Source of the DNA: Nitrosomonas communis | GTDB taxonomy: Bacteria; Pseudomonadota; Gammaproteobacteria; Burkholderiales; Nitrosomonadaceae | DNA length: 64,000 bases | Assembly (NCBI RefSeq): GCF_001007935.1 | Contig: NZ_CP011451.1 | Span: forward strand, 3,100,001 to 3,164,000 | Direction of reading: 5' to 3' | Shown: positions 1 through 8,208 of the stretch, piece by piece | Layout of the letters: the number at the start of each line of letters is the position of its first letter | How positions within the stretch are numbered: position 1 is the first letter of the stretch | Position numbers and translations under genes: made by a program | Notes under the pieces: generated by a model | Seen by the model: the letters and a program-made list of their open reading frames with translations, nothing else | What the model was told of the DNA's origin: nothing | Database searches by the model: none

Positions 1-46
1 AAAGCATAAAATTGATGCGGTCTAATAACTTTCATAGGTAAATCTG

Positions 47-439
47 ATGGAATCAAATCGCTACACACGCGGTCAGGAAGCCCTTGCCAGAATTCATGGA
101 CATATCGGTGAGGGTGTCATGGATACCCTCAAGGATATCGCACCTGACTTTGCCCGCTTCATTATCGAATTTCCATACGGTGATATTTATTCGCGTGGCG
201 TTTTGTCCCCGAAAGAACGGCAAATCGCCACCATTGCCTCCCTCACCACCCTCGGCAATGCGCCTACCGAATTGAAGGCCCATATCCAAGGGAGCTTAAA
301 CGTTGGCTGCACCCGACAGGAAATTGTGGAGGTGATCATTCAAATGGCCGTATATGCCGGCTTTCCGGCCGCGGTGAATGCGCTACTGGTAGCAAAAGAA
401 GTTTTTGCAGAGCTTGATAAAAATAAAGGTTCTATGTGA
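47..439 (+). CDS. Carboxymuconolactone decarboxylase (CMD) family protein
   Basis: This 130-residue protein has the all-helical CMD/AhpD-like pattern. The middle segment reads LSPKERQIATIASLTTLG, followed by ELKAHIQGSLNVGCTRQEI and a hydrophobic helix ending in VYAGFPAAVNAL, which is the usual family ending. The catalytic CxxC of AhpD-type peroxidases is absent: only one Cys is seen, in NVGCTRQE. It is therefore closer to the 4-carboxymuconolactone decarboxylase branch than to AhpD. No other pcaC-pathway gene lies nearby, so the substrate cannot be named. The ATG at 47 gives the family's usual length. The gene stands alone, followed by about 300 bases without a gene. Confidence 0.8.
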   Translation: MESNRYTRGQEALARIHGHIGEGVMDTLKDIAPDFARFIIEFPYGDIYSRGVLSPKERQIATIASLTTLGNAPTELKAHIQGSLNVGCTRQEIVEVIIQMAVYAGFPAAVNALLVAKEVFAELDKNKGSM

Positions 440-737
440 AATACTGTGGGTAAGTAAACCGAAGTTTTCCACATAAGATAGAAAGTGTAAGCACCTGCAT
501 TATTGCTTTGTTATTTATTACTGCTTTATATTGTCAAATAACAAAGTGTGTTTACCTTGATTGTGTCTATTCATTGCTTCAAGGATTTATATGCTTTGTC
601 ATATTTCTGGTTTTTAAATCATTTCTTTCTTTGTATTAATTTCTTGCTTATTAGTCAGCTCAAAAAGAATTAACTAATGCAGTTTTCATGCATTAAGCTT
701 ATTTCTATGAATGAGCTATAAATTAAGGAGACAAGTT

Positions 738-1106
738 ATGTATAAATTAACTTTAACATTGACAGGGACAATCATACTGGCTAGTACATTCATGTTTACC
801 AGCATCGTATCTGCTCAGAATATTACAAATGATCAGAGCCCTGCTGGAAGTACTAGCACGCCTGGAACCCCTTATAGTTCTGGTACACCTGTTAGTCCGG
901 GTACTCCTGGTACGCCAAGTACGCCTGATCGCTCTGTTAGTCCAGATACCCCTTCTAGTCCTGGTACCCCTGGTAGCTCTGTTATTCCAGGCGCCTCTTC
1001 TAGTCCTCGCCCTACTGACACTCCGCGTAGTCCTGGTACTCCTATTAATCCTTCTATTCCTAGTGCTCCTGGTAGTCCTACTACACCTGATGCCTCGCGT
1101 TATTAA
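738..1106 (+). CDS. Secreted Ser/Pro/Thr/Gly-rich low-complexity protein
   Basis: I chose the ATG at 738 because an AAGGAG ribosome site lies just upstream and a signal peptide follows at once (MYKLTLTLTGTIILASTFMF ... VSAQ). The mature part, about 95 residues, is almost entirely degenerate PGTP, SPGTP and SSP units, with no recognisable domain. It ends in DASRY. A similar protein at 40495-40890 is also low-complexity, has PGTPGTPGTPG runs and ends in GGSRY, so the two look like distant paralogues or products of the same kind of repeat expansion. An envelope or extracellular role is inferred from the signal peptide only. The function is unknown. Confidence 0.7.
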   Translation: MYKLTLTLTGTIILASTFMFTSIVSAQNITNDQSPAGSTSTPGTPYSSGTPVSPGTPGTPSTPDRSVSPDTPSSPGTPGSSVIPGASSSPRPTDTPRSPGTPINPSIPSAPGSPTTPDASRY

Positions 1107-1269
1107 TAATCAGCTCGATTATTAACTACTTACTCGTTACCAGAGTAATATTTTTCGGATGAGCAATTCAATCTCAACCTACTGATTCTACAAAGAAGAG
1201 TAACGTCACAATGTTATAGATCAGATTCAGAAGCAAAATCCGAAAAAATAGTGCACAACGGGACCACAC

Positions 1270-1412
1270 AGGAACTGTAAATTATCTAGTCTCACCTTCT
1301 AATACTACCACTTAGTAAGATGATAGAGCTGAGCACCGTAAACTACTAGTGAACTTCACCATTTTTCCTTAGTAAGAAGGTATTAGAACGTAGCTTGAAT
1401 AATTTACAGTCT
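1270..1412. ncRNA. Candidate structured RNA element
   Basis: A gene-free stretch shows nested inverted repeats. The outer 12-base arm ACTGTAAATTAT (1274-1285) pairs perfectly with ATAATTTACAGT (1399-1410). Inside it TTCTAATAC (1297-1305) pairs with GTATTAGAA (1380-1388). CTTAGTAAG occurs as a direct repeat at 1311 and 1366. A strong palindromic terminator follows at 1428-1453. No ORF with a ribosome site is present. It could be a small RNA, a long 3' UTR of the secreted-protein gene upstream, or a decayed mobile palindrome. The strand is undecided. Confidence 0.4.
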
Positions 1413-1427
1413 TCGAGATAGATATAG

Positions 1428-1453
1428 AAAAAGGCCGCATATGCGGCCTTTTT
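1428..1453. terminator. Perfect palindromic intrinsic terminator
   Basis: A 26-base perfect palindrome centred on GGCCGCATATGCGGCC has A5 on the left and T5 on the right, so it can terminate transcription in both directions. It lies 320 bases after the secreted-protein gene and just after the candidate structured RNA. Confidence 0.8.
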
Positions 1454-1722
1454 CCAGGTATTGTGTTTGCAAGTATTAAATTACATCAGGTTCTGTCTTG
1501 ACTCGCTCCTATCCTGATTTTGATGCGCTCTAACATATTTGTTACCAAAAGGGTATATTAGCACGGACAAACCTGGCCGCCATAAACAAGATAAGCAACA
1601 TGGGCTTGTCGGAAAATTCGACCAAAACGAATAGAAACAAAAATCCAGCAATGTCAGGCCAAGAAAATCGCAAAATTAACGGAAACTTTGGCCTGGGAAT
1701 CTTTTCCCTCTCAATTTGCCTA

Positions 1723-1826
1723 ATTTCATTTCCAAATCAAAAATGACACGAAGGCGACCCGCAGACAGTATAAATAATATGGCAAGGTGGAGCCGACAAA
1801 GTCTGTTTTGATTTAGAAATGGAATA
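1723..1826. repeat. MITE-like palindromic repeat, family 1, copy 1
   Basis: This is an element of about 103 bp whose ends are inverted copies of ATTCCATTTCYAAATCAAAA. The interior carries GCGAAGGCG, GCAGACAG, TAATA and GGCAAGGTGGAGCCGACAAAG. Eight other copies occur in this window (10022, 17713, 22269, 22574, 24951, 33317, 40017 and 43457). No coding capacity. Confidence 0.85.
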
Positions 1827-2176
1827 AGCTGGCATATTGAGAGCGAATTTGCCCTATGTATGACATAACGTTATTAGATCAAATTCAATGTCATAAGCGC
1901 TTGAGGTTAAAAACCAGCGTGTGGACGCCTACCTGAAACTGCAATTTCACTAGCCCGCTCTATTTCGCCTGGAACCCAAATAAGCAACTTGATTATAAGA
2001 CTAAATGATCACCCTCAACTTAAAACTTTTGATACCAGCGAATTGTCACCGTGCCATTCCGTAAAAGCGGAGGTGGTTATCCAGTATTCTCACCAGAAAA
2101 TGATATGCTTCTTTCACGAAAATTTAATTCATATTTTCAAAATATCATTTTTAAAGATAATTAATAGGAATGTACT
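1827..2176. other. Gene-free stretch after repeat copy 1
   Basis: A 76-codon open frame at 1989-2219 has no ribosome site and no recognisable content. The AT-rich end of the gap supplies the upstream region of the small membrane-protein gene. I see nothing else here. Confidence 0.4.
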
Positions 2177-2431
2177 ATGTGGGGGCTCAAACTCGCCGTA
2201 TGCATACTCTTTGACTTAATTGATTTCACACTGGGGCGCACGCTTTTCATCATTCCCTTTGGAGGAGAACTGATCGGCTGTGCCCTTTGCGCAGCCATGT
2301 TTGGTCCAAGCGGATTGCTCTATGGGCTAGAAGCGCTCGATGTGACTGAACAGATTGATGGGTTTATTCCCACTGCAACGATTATTGCGCTGATGAACAG
2401 GCCTAAATCTGATAGTAACGCTAACGCGTAA
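2177..2431 (+). CDS. Small hypothetical membrane protein
   Basis: An 84-residue protein, mostly hydrophobic up to residue 55. An N-terminal segment (LKLAVCILFDLIDFTLG) and a Gly-rich segment (FGGELIGCALCAAMFGPSGLLYGLEALD) could span the membrane, and a short polar tail ends in PKSDSNANA. The AATAGGAATGTACT before the ATG offers a weak ribosome site. The pattern recalls small inner-membrane proteins of unknown function, but I do not recognise a named family. It stands alone between a repeat and the convergent nuclease gene. Confidence 0.55.
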   Translation: MWGLKLAVCILFDLIDFTLGRTLFIIPFGGELIGCALCAAMFGPSGLLYGLEALDVTEQIDGFIPTATIIALMNRPKSDSNANA

Positions 2432-2515
2432 CACAGGATAAGAAGGATTTTTAGTATGCAGAAAATGAAGAAAAACAACTGATGCTCACAAGAAAGAGGA
2501 TCTTACTTTACTACT

Positions 2516-3388
2516 TCAGTTAATAACTCGGATTCCTCGGCATTTGGGAAATTCAGCACACCCCCAAAATGGGATGCCTGCCTTCTCCCCTTGCTTGGCT
2601 ATCCGTTTTACCATTGAGCCGCCACATTTGGGGCAGTTGGGCGCATCGATTGGTATGCTAGACGTTGGTGAAGGTACCTGAGAAACCTTCCTTCCAGTAG
2701 CAGAACAAATTGACACATTCGCACGCGCTTTCTCGATCATGATCGAAAGCGCAGAGCCGTCAATCAATTCAATATTTCGACCCTTAGCAAATGACGTTGC
2801 TTCCGTTGTAAAAACTCCAGAGGTTACCACGAATCCACCCGCTGCTCCTTTTGCTACCATCACGCCAAGCAGCTCGCGTACCACATTGACTGAAACTTTA
2901 TAAGCTCGCCACTGCTTGCATTGAACGAGAAAAACTTCTCCTTCTTTTTTAAGGACCAGATCAATGCCACCATCAGCTCCTCCCCTGCCTGTCTCAACAA
3001 CTGAAAATCCATGCATGCGGAAAGCTTCTCCTACCAGCAATTCAAAATCTCTCCAGCTAATATCGCGCAGACTATTACTGGGTTTTCCCTTGCCAACAGT
3101 TTGGATAAGATGCTTACGCTTGCGCCGTTTGATAAAAGCTCCCAATGCACCGAATAAAAATAGCAGTGGCAGAATATATTGCCCATAGTAAGCGAAAGTT
3201 CGCCCCATTTGCTCAATAATCACATGACTCATCTTCCCCGGAATAAGATTAGTTGGCAGTTCAAGTACAGCATAATGCTGCAAAACACTGTAGGCTAGAA
3301 CAGCAAGAATAACTCCCATCCACCACGGCAGTGCGGCTGTTATATCCATCAAATCTTCTGCAAGGCTGGTTTTTCTTCTTCCCATCAT
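2516..3388 (-). CDS. Mrr-like restriction endonuclease with membrane anchor and zinc finger
   Basis: A 290-residue protein in three parts. Residues 20-85 contain two hydrophobic segments (WWMGVILAVLAYSVLQ and YILPLLFLFGALGAF). Residues 105-225 form an Mrr-type PD-(D/E)xK nuclease domain: WRDFELLVGEAF, then GRGGADGGIDLVL with the catalytic Asp, then VFLVQCKQW with the Gln-x-Lys centre. The C-terminus has a topoisomerase-type zinc ribbon (CPKCGGSMVKR ... FWGCAEFPKCRG). This membrane-anchored layout is common among DUF2034/Mrr-like proteins. It probably cleaves DNA, perhaps modified or foreign DNA. A role in defence is inferred from the domain and from the nearby HNH/methyltransferase pair. No partner methylase is adjacent. 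Confidence 0.85.
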   Translation of the reverse strand: MMGRRKTSLAEDLMDITAALPWWMGVILAVLAYSVLQHYAVLELPTNLIPGKMSHVIIEQMGRTFAYYGQYILPLLFLFGALGAFIKRRKRKHLIQTVGKGKPSNSLRDISWRDFELLVGEAFRMHGFSVVETGRGGADGGIDLVLKKEGEVFLVQCKQWRAYKVSVNVVRELLGVMVAKGAAGGFVVTSGVFTTEATSFAKGRNIELIDGSALSIMIEKARANVSICSATGRKVSQVPSPTSSIPIDAPNCPKCGGSMVKRIAKQGEKAGIPFWGCAEFPKCRGIRVIN

Positions 3389-3870
3389 TTTCTCCAGTAG
3401 CTTGAAATTAACTTATACAAATTACATTACTTTATATTGTGATGTTTTACTGCCATGAGACACTTGACGGCTATCTCGCAAACTCATGTATGCCTTTAAA
3501 CAACAGCAACAACCAAACCAAATTTAATTCGAATTTTATGGTTATTTTTCAGCCACTTCAAAGATAACAAGCGATGTAAGGTAACCGAATAGTATCCGTA
3601 CCCATCAGAATATTTATGGTTTTTGTGTTAATGCCATTAGAATATAAGACTGGAAGAAAAATGAAGTTCAAAAAAGAATAAAAATAAATGGTCATATCAA
3701 ATTTTTCAGTATTGAGCCAGCACGATGAGCAATTGCTGCGTCTTGGTATGCTTGCTGAAAAGTATTTCGCAGATAATAAATAATGCATGTTTATTCAAGC
3801 AATTACACCGTATTTTTTACCGAAATAGAACTCTCCTGATACTAAGAAATTTTGCAAACTAAATCGAATA
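3389..3870. other. AT-rich intergenic stretch
   Basis: This holds the divergent upstream regions of the Mrr-like and HNH genes. A 76-codon reverse frame at 3558-3788 has no ribosome site and no family resemblance, so I do not call it. No repeat of either named family is present. Confidence 0.4.
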
Positions 3871-4902
3871 ATGTCACGTTTTTATGAAATAGAACCTATT
3901 GCTGAAAATTATTGGCGTGCCATTATTCTTTTTGGACGCAACTCGGCTTCATACAAATTTGCTCTTGCAAAAACCCTTTTTGATTTTCATTCACTGGGAA
4001 AAACATTAATTACCCTTGAAGAACTCGCAGTGCCCTACGCTTCCCATCTCTGCGAACACCTAAAAATACATCCAAAACAAGGTACGAGTGAGCAGAGTAC
4101 ATTTCTGGATAAGCTACGTGCGTTTAATAGCGGTGAAATAGAAAAAAATGAGATGATCTCTCACACTTTACGCTATGGTTTCGTAGATGTGCTGGATGCT
4201 TTCCATAACGTACATGGTAAAGAAATTGGTGTTCGTTTTTTTATCAAAGAACGTAACAAGAAAAATGCAATTCAATTAACTGATGATTTTATGCTTCTCG
4301 GAGAACGGCAACAATTTGCGAACCTTGCAGAAGAAACCGAGTCACGCTGGCGCTTGGTTGAGTCTGCATGGGAAAACAGTTTATCCCGCAATCTCATGCT
4401 TGTCGAATATGAAGAAAAAGATAATTTGCTGATAGGTATCAATACCATACAATGCAGCACAGTCACATCGGCACGACCAGCATTGAATGGTTATCAGAAA
4501 GGTCGCTGCTTTTATTGTTTTCGTGAAATATCTATAATGTTAGGAAGCGAAGAAATAGCCGAAGTTGATCATTTTTTCCCCCATATACTCAAGCAGTGCG
4601 ATAGCCGTAAACCAATTGATAGTATAGCAAATTTGGTTTTAGCTTGCCGAGAATGCAATCGCGGAGTAAATGGCAAGTTTGATAGACTTCCATCGATTGA
4701 ATTGCTGGAGCGCCTTTTTAATCGAAATGAATATTTGATCACTTCACATCATCCGCTTAGAGAGACCCTTATTTCTCAAACCGGAAGTACCATTGAGAAA
4801 CGCCAAACCTACTTGCAAAAAGCGTACAACTGTTCAACTCTCCATGTTGGAGCAGGCGGGCGTAAATGGCAACCTAAACAGCAAGGAGTGGCAACTTTTT
4901 AA
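3871..4902 (+). CDS. HNH endonuclease family protein
   Basis: A 343-residue protein with an unassigned helical N-terminal two-thirds and an HNH domain at roughly residues 210-275. The domain shows GRCFYCF (first zinc Cys pair), EVDHFFP (catalytic Asp-His), IANLVLACRECNRG (conserved Asn and second Cys pair) and a following N-x-K. It is expected to be a metal-dependent nicking or cleaving enzyme. Its 3' end overlaps the 3' end of a reverse-strand SAM methyltransferase by 29 bases. The pairing of nuclease and methylase suggests a modification-guarded or defence module, but the target is unknown and the methylase lacks an obvious DNA-methylase motif. Confidence 0.75.
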   Translation: MSRFYEIEPIAENYWRAIILFGRNSASYKFALAKTLFDFHSLGKTLITLEELAVPYASHLCEHLKIHPKQGTSEQSTFLDKLRAFNSGEIEKNEMISHTLRYGFVDVLDAFHNVHGKEIGVRFFIKERNKKNAIQLTDDFMLLGERQQFANLAEETESRWRLVESAWENSLSRNLMLVEYEEKDNLLIGINTIQCSTVTSARPALNGYQKGRCFYCFREISIMLGSEEIAEVDHFFPHILKQCDSRKPIDSIANLVLACRECNRGVNGKFDRLPSIELLERLFNRNEYLITSHHPLRETLISQTGSTIEKRQTYLQKAYNCSTLHVGAGGRKWQPKQQGVATF

Positions 4903-5479
4903 GAACAATATTAGTCCATTCCACGTCCCTATCTTCTTGGTAATCAATTTCGCTGTGCAATAATGTAGTCCCAGCTTGAGTAAACAAAGCAACCAACTTA
5001 TCCACCTCGATAACACTGTAGAGCTTACCGTTTTCGCGGTGATCTTTACTTTTTGTCCCACGAAAAGAAATAATTAACACACCGTCCTCAGCAGCAATAC
5101 GTACTAGATTTGTTACTGCATAAGCTATCTGATTATCTGTCAAGTGCATGATAACCGCGGAGCATAACACGTTGGTGAAGGAGAAATCAGCCTGTTTCTT
5201 CAATAATGGCAGGCTATCTTGGATAAAATAAGCATTTGGGTTAAGCTGCCTTGCTTGTTGCAACATACCCTCGGAAGCATCAATACTTATAACCGGATAC
5301 CCTTGTTTGGACAACCATGCACTATCACGCCCTATACCGCAACCAACATCAGCGCAAACCCCTCCTTTAATAAAAAATTTATTAACAAGTTGATAAATAC
5401 GAGCCGGTACTAGCATTTTGTGTTGCGCAGCAATTTGCTCAGCAGATCTGTCATAAACTGAAATGGTTTGTAAGTCCAT
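4874..5479 (-). CDS. Class I SAM-dependent methyltransferase
   Basis: A 201-residue protein. Motif I is CADVGCGIGRDSAWLS (SAM-binding Gly loop), followed by the acidic strand end PVISIDASEGML and a post-II segment DFSFTNVLCSAVIMHL. This is the small-molecule/protein methyltransferase fold (Methyltransf_25/11 type). There is no DPPY or PC motif of DNA methylases, so DNA modification is not supported by sequence. It is convergent with the HNH gene and overlaps its 3' end by 29 bases. Its substrate is unknown. Confidence 0.75.
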   Translation of the reverse strand: MDLQTISVYDRSAEQIAAQHKMLVPARIYQLVNKFFIKGGVCADVGCGIGRDSAWLSKQGYPVISIDASEGMLQQARQLNPNAYFIQDSLPLLKKQADFSFTNVLCSAVIMHLTDNQIAYAVTNLVRIAAEDGVLIISFRGTKSKDHRENGKLYSVIEVDKLVALFTQAGTTLLHSEIDYQEDRDVEWTNIVLKKLPLLAV

Positions 5480-5531
5480 AATCTATAATATGCAGTAACT
5501 CAAAATCGGCTCCAACTAATAACCTTACACT

Positions 5532-5615
5532 GTAAGGCATCACAGCTACCGTACATTGCGCTGTATGTGCTATCTCACCATCTGGTGCAATGCGTTACAC
5601 TTATTGCACCCTACA
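5532..5615. repeat. Nested palindrome, family 2, copy 1 (diverged)
   Basis: An element of about 84 bp matching the copies at 7435 and 9000, with shared blocks TGTATGTGC, CCATCTGGTGCAATGCG and CTTATTGCACCCTAC. Its left end is more diverged than in the other two. It sits between the methyltransferase and the RNase H-like remnant. Confidence 0.75.
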
Positions 5616-5644
5616 AGCTTTTTTCGAAGCGTGCTAATTCCCAG

Positions 5645-5884
5645 AATATTATTGGTCTACTCAGGAGGCGCACCCGTCTTGAATAAAATCATTATTTCTC
5701 AAGCAAAAACAAACGGCTGAATCATTACGAACTTTACCAGGAATTTTACCGCTGGAATACTATGCTCAATTGTCGCTTTGTTAAGGTAGCAGGCCACTAG
5801 GCATCCAGCCAGAAAGATGAGATCAACCAACTGTTTGCTCTGGTTGACCAGGCGACCAGGCATGCATTGCGAGAAAATTCTTAG
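5645..5884 (+). pseudogene. Remnant of an RNase H-like gene (C-terminal part)
   Basis: Over about 235 bases this stretch is closely similar to the 3' part of the intact RNase H-like gene at 17134-17631. Shared blocks include GCCCGTCTTGAA versus CACCCGTCTTGAA, CTCTACCAGGAGTTTTACCG versus CTTTACCAGGAATTTTACCG, and the end TTGCGAGAAAATC. In-frame stops and a missing 5' half make it non-functional: the histidine motif VAGHSAS of the intact gene reads as VAGH followed by TAG here. It is the relic of an ancient duplication or of a lost neighbour. Confidence 0.75.
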
Positions 5885-5925
5885 CGCATGGAGTAAGAAG
5901 CTAATGAAAGCCTGGATTTACTCCC

Positions 5926-7347
5926 CTACAGGGCGCGTACTTTTACCGTCTTGCCTTTGACCTTGCCCGCGGACAATCTGCGCACAGCTTCACGGGCGAT
6001 ATTGCGTGCGACAGCGACGTAGGTTGATTGATCAGTCACAGTGATTTTGCCGACTTGCTCACACGTAAAACCTGCTTCACCAGTGAGCGCACCCAGAACA
6101 TCGCCGGGGCGGATCTTTTCCTTACGGCCGCCGAGTATTTGCAATGTCACCATGGGTGATGCCAGTGGGGTAGTGCTATCACTTGGCAGCGTAGCCAGGT
6201 CGTGCCATTCTGGTTCGAAGCCCATCATTCTTGCTATCACCTCTACCCGGGGCATTTCGGACGGGCTGCACAAGCTTAATGCCCAGCCGTTTTCATCGGC
6301 ACGGCCCGTGCGGCCAATGCGATGGATATGGATTTCCGGTTCGGGCGTAACCTCGACATTAATGACTGCTTCGAGTCGTGAGATATCCAGGCCACGTGCG
6401 GCCACATCAGTTGCAACCAATACTGAGCAACTGCGATTGGCAAACTGGATCAGCACCTGATCACGCTCACGTTGTTCCAGATCGCCATTCAAGGTCAGCG
6501 CATGAATGCTCTGCGCCTGCAACACTTCCAACAGATCACGGCATTGCTGCCTGGTATTGCAAAACGCCAGCGTACTGGCTGGCCGATAATGCCTGAGCAA
6601 CTGACCCACAGCCTGCAAACGCGTCTCATGGCTTACCTCGTAAAAACGCTGGCGTATCTTGTTTTCCTCATGCTGCTCCAGCAGTTTTACTTCCTGTGGA
6701 TTACGTAAGAATTGTCGCGCTAATCCCGCGATACCTGCGGGATAGGTGGCCGAGAACAGGAGGGTTTGGCGCTTGGGCGGGCAGCGTTTTACGACGAAAG
6801 CCATGTCATCGTAAAAGCCCATATCCAGCATGCGATCAGCTTCGTCAAGCACCAGGGTATTGAGTTGTGTCAGATCCAGACTGCCACGCGCCAGATGATC
6901 CATGATGCGGCCGGGAGTACCGACGACAATGTGGGCACCATGCTCCAGGCTGGCCATCTGTGGACGCATGGTACTGCCGCCGCACAAGGTAATAATTTTG
7001 ATATTGTCTACTGATCGTGCCAGCCGGCGAAGCTCCTGCGTGACCTGATCTGCCAGCTCGCGCGTTGGACACAGCACCATGGCTTGTACTGCAAAGCAGC
7101 GTGAATTTAGCCTGGTAAGCAGCGACAACGCATACGCTGCCGTCTTACCACTCCCCGTCTTTGCCTGCGCGATCAGGTCGTGTCCCGCGAGCGTAATTGG
7201 TAAACTGGCCGCTTGAATCGGCGTCATCGTCAGGTATTCAAGCTGCTGTAATGTTGCCAGTAAGCCGGGCGATAGCGGCAATTCGTTAAAAAGGCGCCCG
7301 ACAGAGTTCACTGCGGACGAAGAGGTTGTCTGGATAGTATTATTCAT
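5926..7347 (-). CDS. dbpA: ATP-dependent RNA helicase DbpA
   Basis: A DEAD-box helicase of 473 residues from the ATG at 7347; the frame's first codon upstream is a TTG. It shows a Q-motif region (LTMTPIQAASLP), Walker A AQAKTGSGKT, PTRELA, DEAD (LVLDEADRMLDMGF), SAT (LLFSATYP), and the helicase C motifs VATDVAARGLDI and HRIGRTGR. The last 75 residues (VTLQILGGRKEKIRPGDVLG to the end) are the DbpA RNA-binding domain that docks on hairpin 92 of 23S rRNA. This tail separates DbpA from RhlE and SrmB. Role: ATP-driven remodelling in 50S subunit assembly. It is monocistronic and flanked by family 2 palindromes. Confidence 0.93.
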   Translation of the reverse strand: MNNTIQTTSSSAVNSVGRLFNELPLSPGLLATLQQLEYLTMTPIQAASLPITLAGHDLIAQAKTGSGKTAAYALSLLTRLNSRCFAVQAMVLCPTRELADQVTQELRRLARSVDNIKIITLCGGSTMRPQMASLEHGAHIVVGTPGRIMDHLARGSLDLTQLNTLVLDEADRMLDMGFYDDMAFVVKRCPPKRQTLLFSATYPAGIAGLARQFLRNPQEVKLLEQHEENKIRQRFYEVSHETRLQAVGQLLRHYRPASTLAFCNTRQQCRDLLEVLQAQSIHALTLNGDLEQRERDQVLIQFANRSCSVLVATDVAARGLDISRLEAVINVEVTPEPEIHIHRIGRTGRADENGWALSLCSPSEMPRVEVIARMMGFEPEWHDLATLPSDSTTPLASPMVTLQILGGRKEKIRPGDVLGALTGEAGFTCEQVGKITVTDQSTYVAVARNIAREAVRRLSAGKVKGKTVKVRAL

Positions 7348-7434
7348 CCGCAATTATCCCAGATATCAGCGGAATACGCATAGAATTGTATGGTCGGCAG
7401 AAATAGTGATGCAAAACACGTTGCCTTAGTCCGC

Positions 7435-7521
7435 GTAAGGCGCAATAACCATCGGGCATTGCACCGTATGTGCTACCTTACCATCTGGTGCAATGCGCTG
7501 CGCTTATTGCACCTTACAAGC
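7435..7521. repeat. Nested palindrome, family 2, copy 2
   Basis: The ends GTAAGGCGCAATAA and TTATTGCACCTTAC are inverted repeats. An inner pair CATTGCACC and GGTGCAATG gives a second stem. It is nearly identical to 9000-9087 and related to 5532-5615. It lies upstream of dbpA and runs straight into the HsdS-like remnant. Confidence 0.85.
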
Positions 7522-7523
7522 TG

Positions 7524-7700
7524 GTGTCGCGAGACACCAACAACGAACCCGTCAGCGTGTTGTTGGAACGTATCCGATTGAGCCATGCAGAAAATGCAGC
7601 AAAATCGCAACGTCCCCGCCGCAAGGCGCATGCCAAGGATGCCGTATTTGCGCCAGACCTGCCATCAGGGCAAGTTAGTGTGCTAGAGGAATCCTTATAG
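7524..7700 (+). pseudogene. Probable remnant of a type I restriction specificity subunit (HsdS) C-terminus
   Basis: The forward frame reads DTNNEPVSVLLERIRLSHAE, then a basic stretch (KSQRPRRKAHAK) and ends in SVLEESL. The pattern D-x-N-x-EP-[AV]-x-x-LLERIR followed by a Lys/Arg-rich tail is typical of HsdS C-termini. No target-recognition domain, hsdM or hsdR is present, and the frame joins a family 2 palindrome at its 5' side. I read it as the tail of a lost type I system. This is from memory of the family and not from an alignment. Confidence 0.45.
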
Positions 7701-7749
7701 AATCGAGGTTGCATGCCAGCGGCTGCAGGCTACCGCAAGGATGCGTTGC

Positions 7750-8208
7750 TCATGGTCTGAAGCGGGAGTCAAACTTGAATGGGCGTACGATGTTCATCGT
7801 GACGCTGGTAAAGTCCGGGTGGTGAGGATTGATCATGATATTGCTTGCTTCCGGTATGACTACTGACGGAATGATGAGGCCTAACTGCTTCCCCTTCATG
7901 AGAAAGCCGCTGCCCAGGCTGGCGGCAGCAACTGAGCTAGGTAATTCATTCCATCCAGCCGGTAAGGCCGCGAGGGCGGGTGTCTCGTATAGCGTGGCAT
8001 CATCTGGCAATTCAATCAGCACCAACACCAGATCAGCCGGAAGAATATCGCCAGTATGGATCAGTTTTTCCAGCGCGGCGATCTCGGGCGTCAGGCCAGC
8101 ATAGATGGCATGCATGCCAGCATTATTCCAGCGCCCGCCATGCCGATATGCGCCTGTTCCGCTTCGATCTAGAGCAAATTTGTGCTTGGCGATGCGCCAA
8201 GCCCGCAT
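7750..8208 (-). CDS. RES-domain toxin
   Basis: A 152-residue RES-family protein. It starts MRAWRIAKHKFA and has the conserved Arg near the N-terminus, GTGAYRHGGRWNNAGMHAIYAG with the Arg/Tyr of the active cleft, a central Glu in EIAALEKLIH, and the C-terminal NPHHPDF segment with its Ser/Asn partner. RES toxins of the Xre-RES type II systems degrade NAD+. The start codon overlaps the stop of the upstream antitoxin gene (ATGA), so translation is coupled. Length and order (antitoxin first) are typical. Confidence 0.88.
   Translation of the reverse strand: MRAWRIAKHKFALDRSGTGAYRHGGRWNNAGMHAIYAGLTPEIAALEKLIHTGDILPADLVLVLIELPDDATLYETPALAALPAGWNELPSSVAAASLGSGFLMKGKQLGLIIPSVVIPEASNIMINPHHPDFTSVTMNIVRPFKFDSRFRP

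Noticed and set aside
829-1125. 98-codon forward frame of mostly Leu/Val inside the secreted-protein gene
   Set aside because: It is the shifted reading of the repeat-rich gene at 738-1106, has no ribosome site and its hydrophobicity comes from the codon bias of PGTP repeats.
4874-5479. Classical DNA methylase of a restriction-modification system
   Set aside because: The protein lacks the catalytic DPPY/NPPY or PC motif; only the SAM-binding fold is visible.
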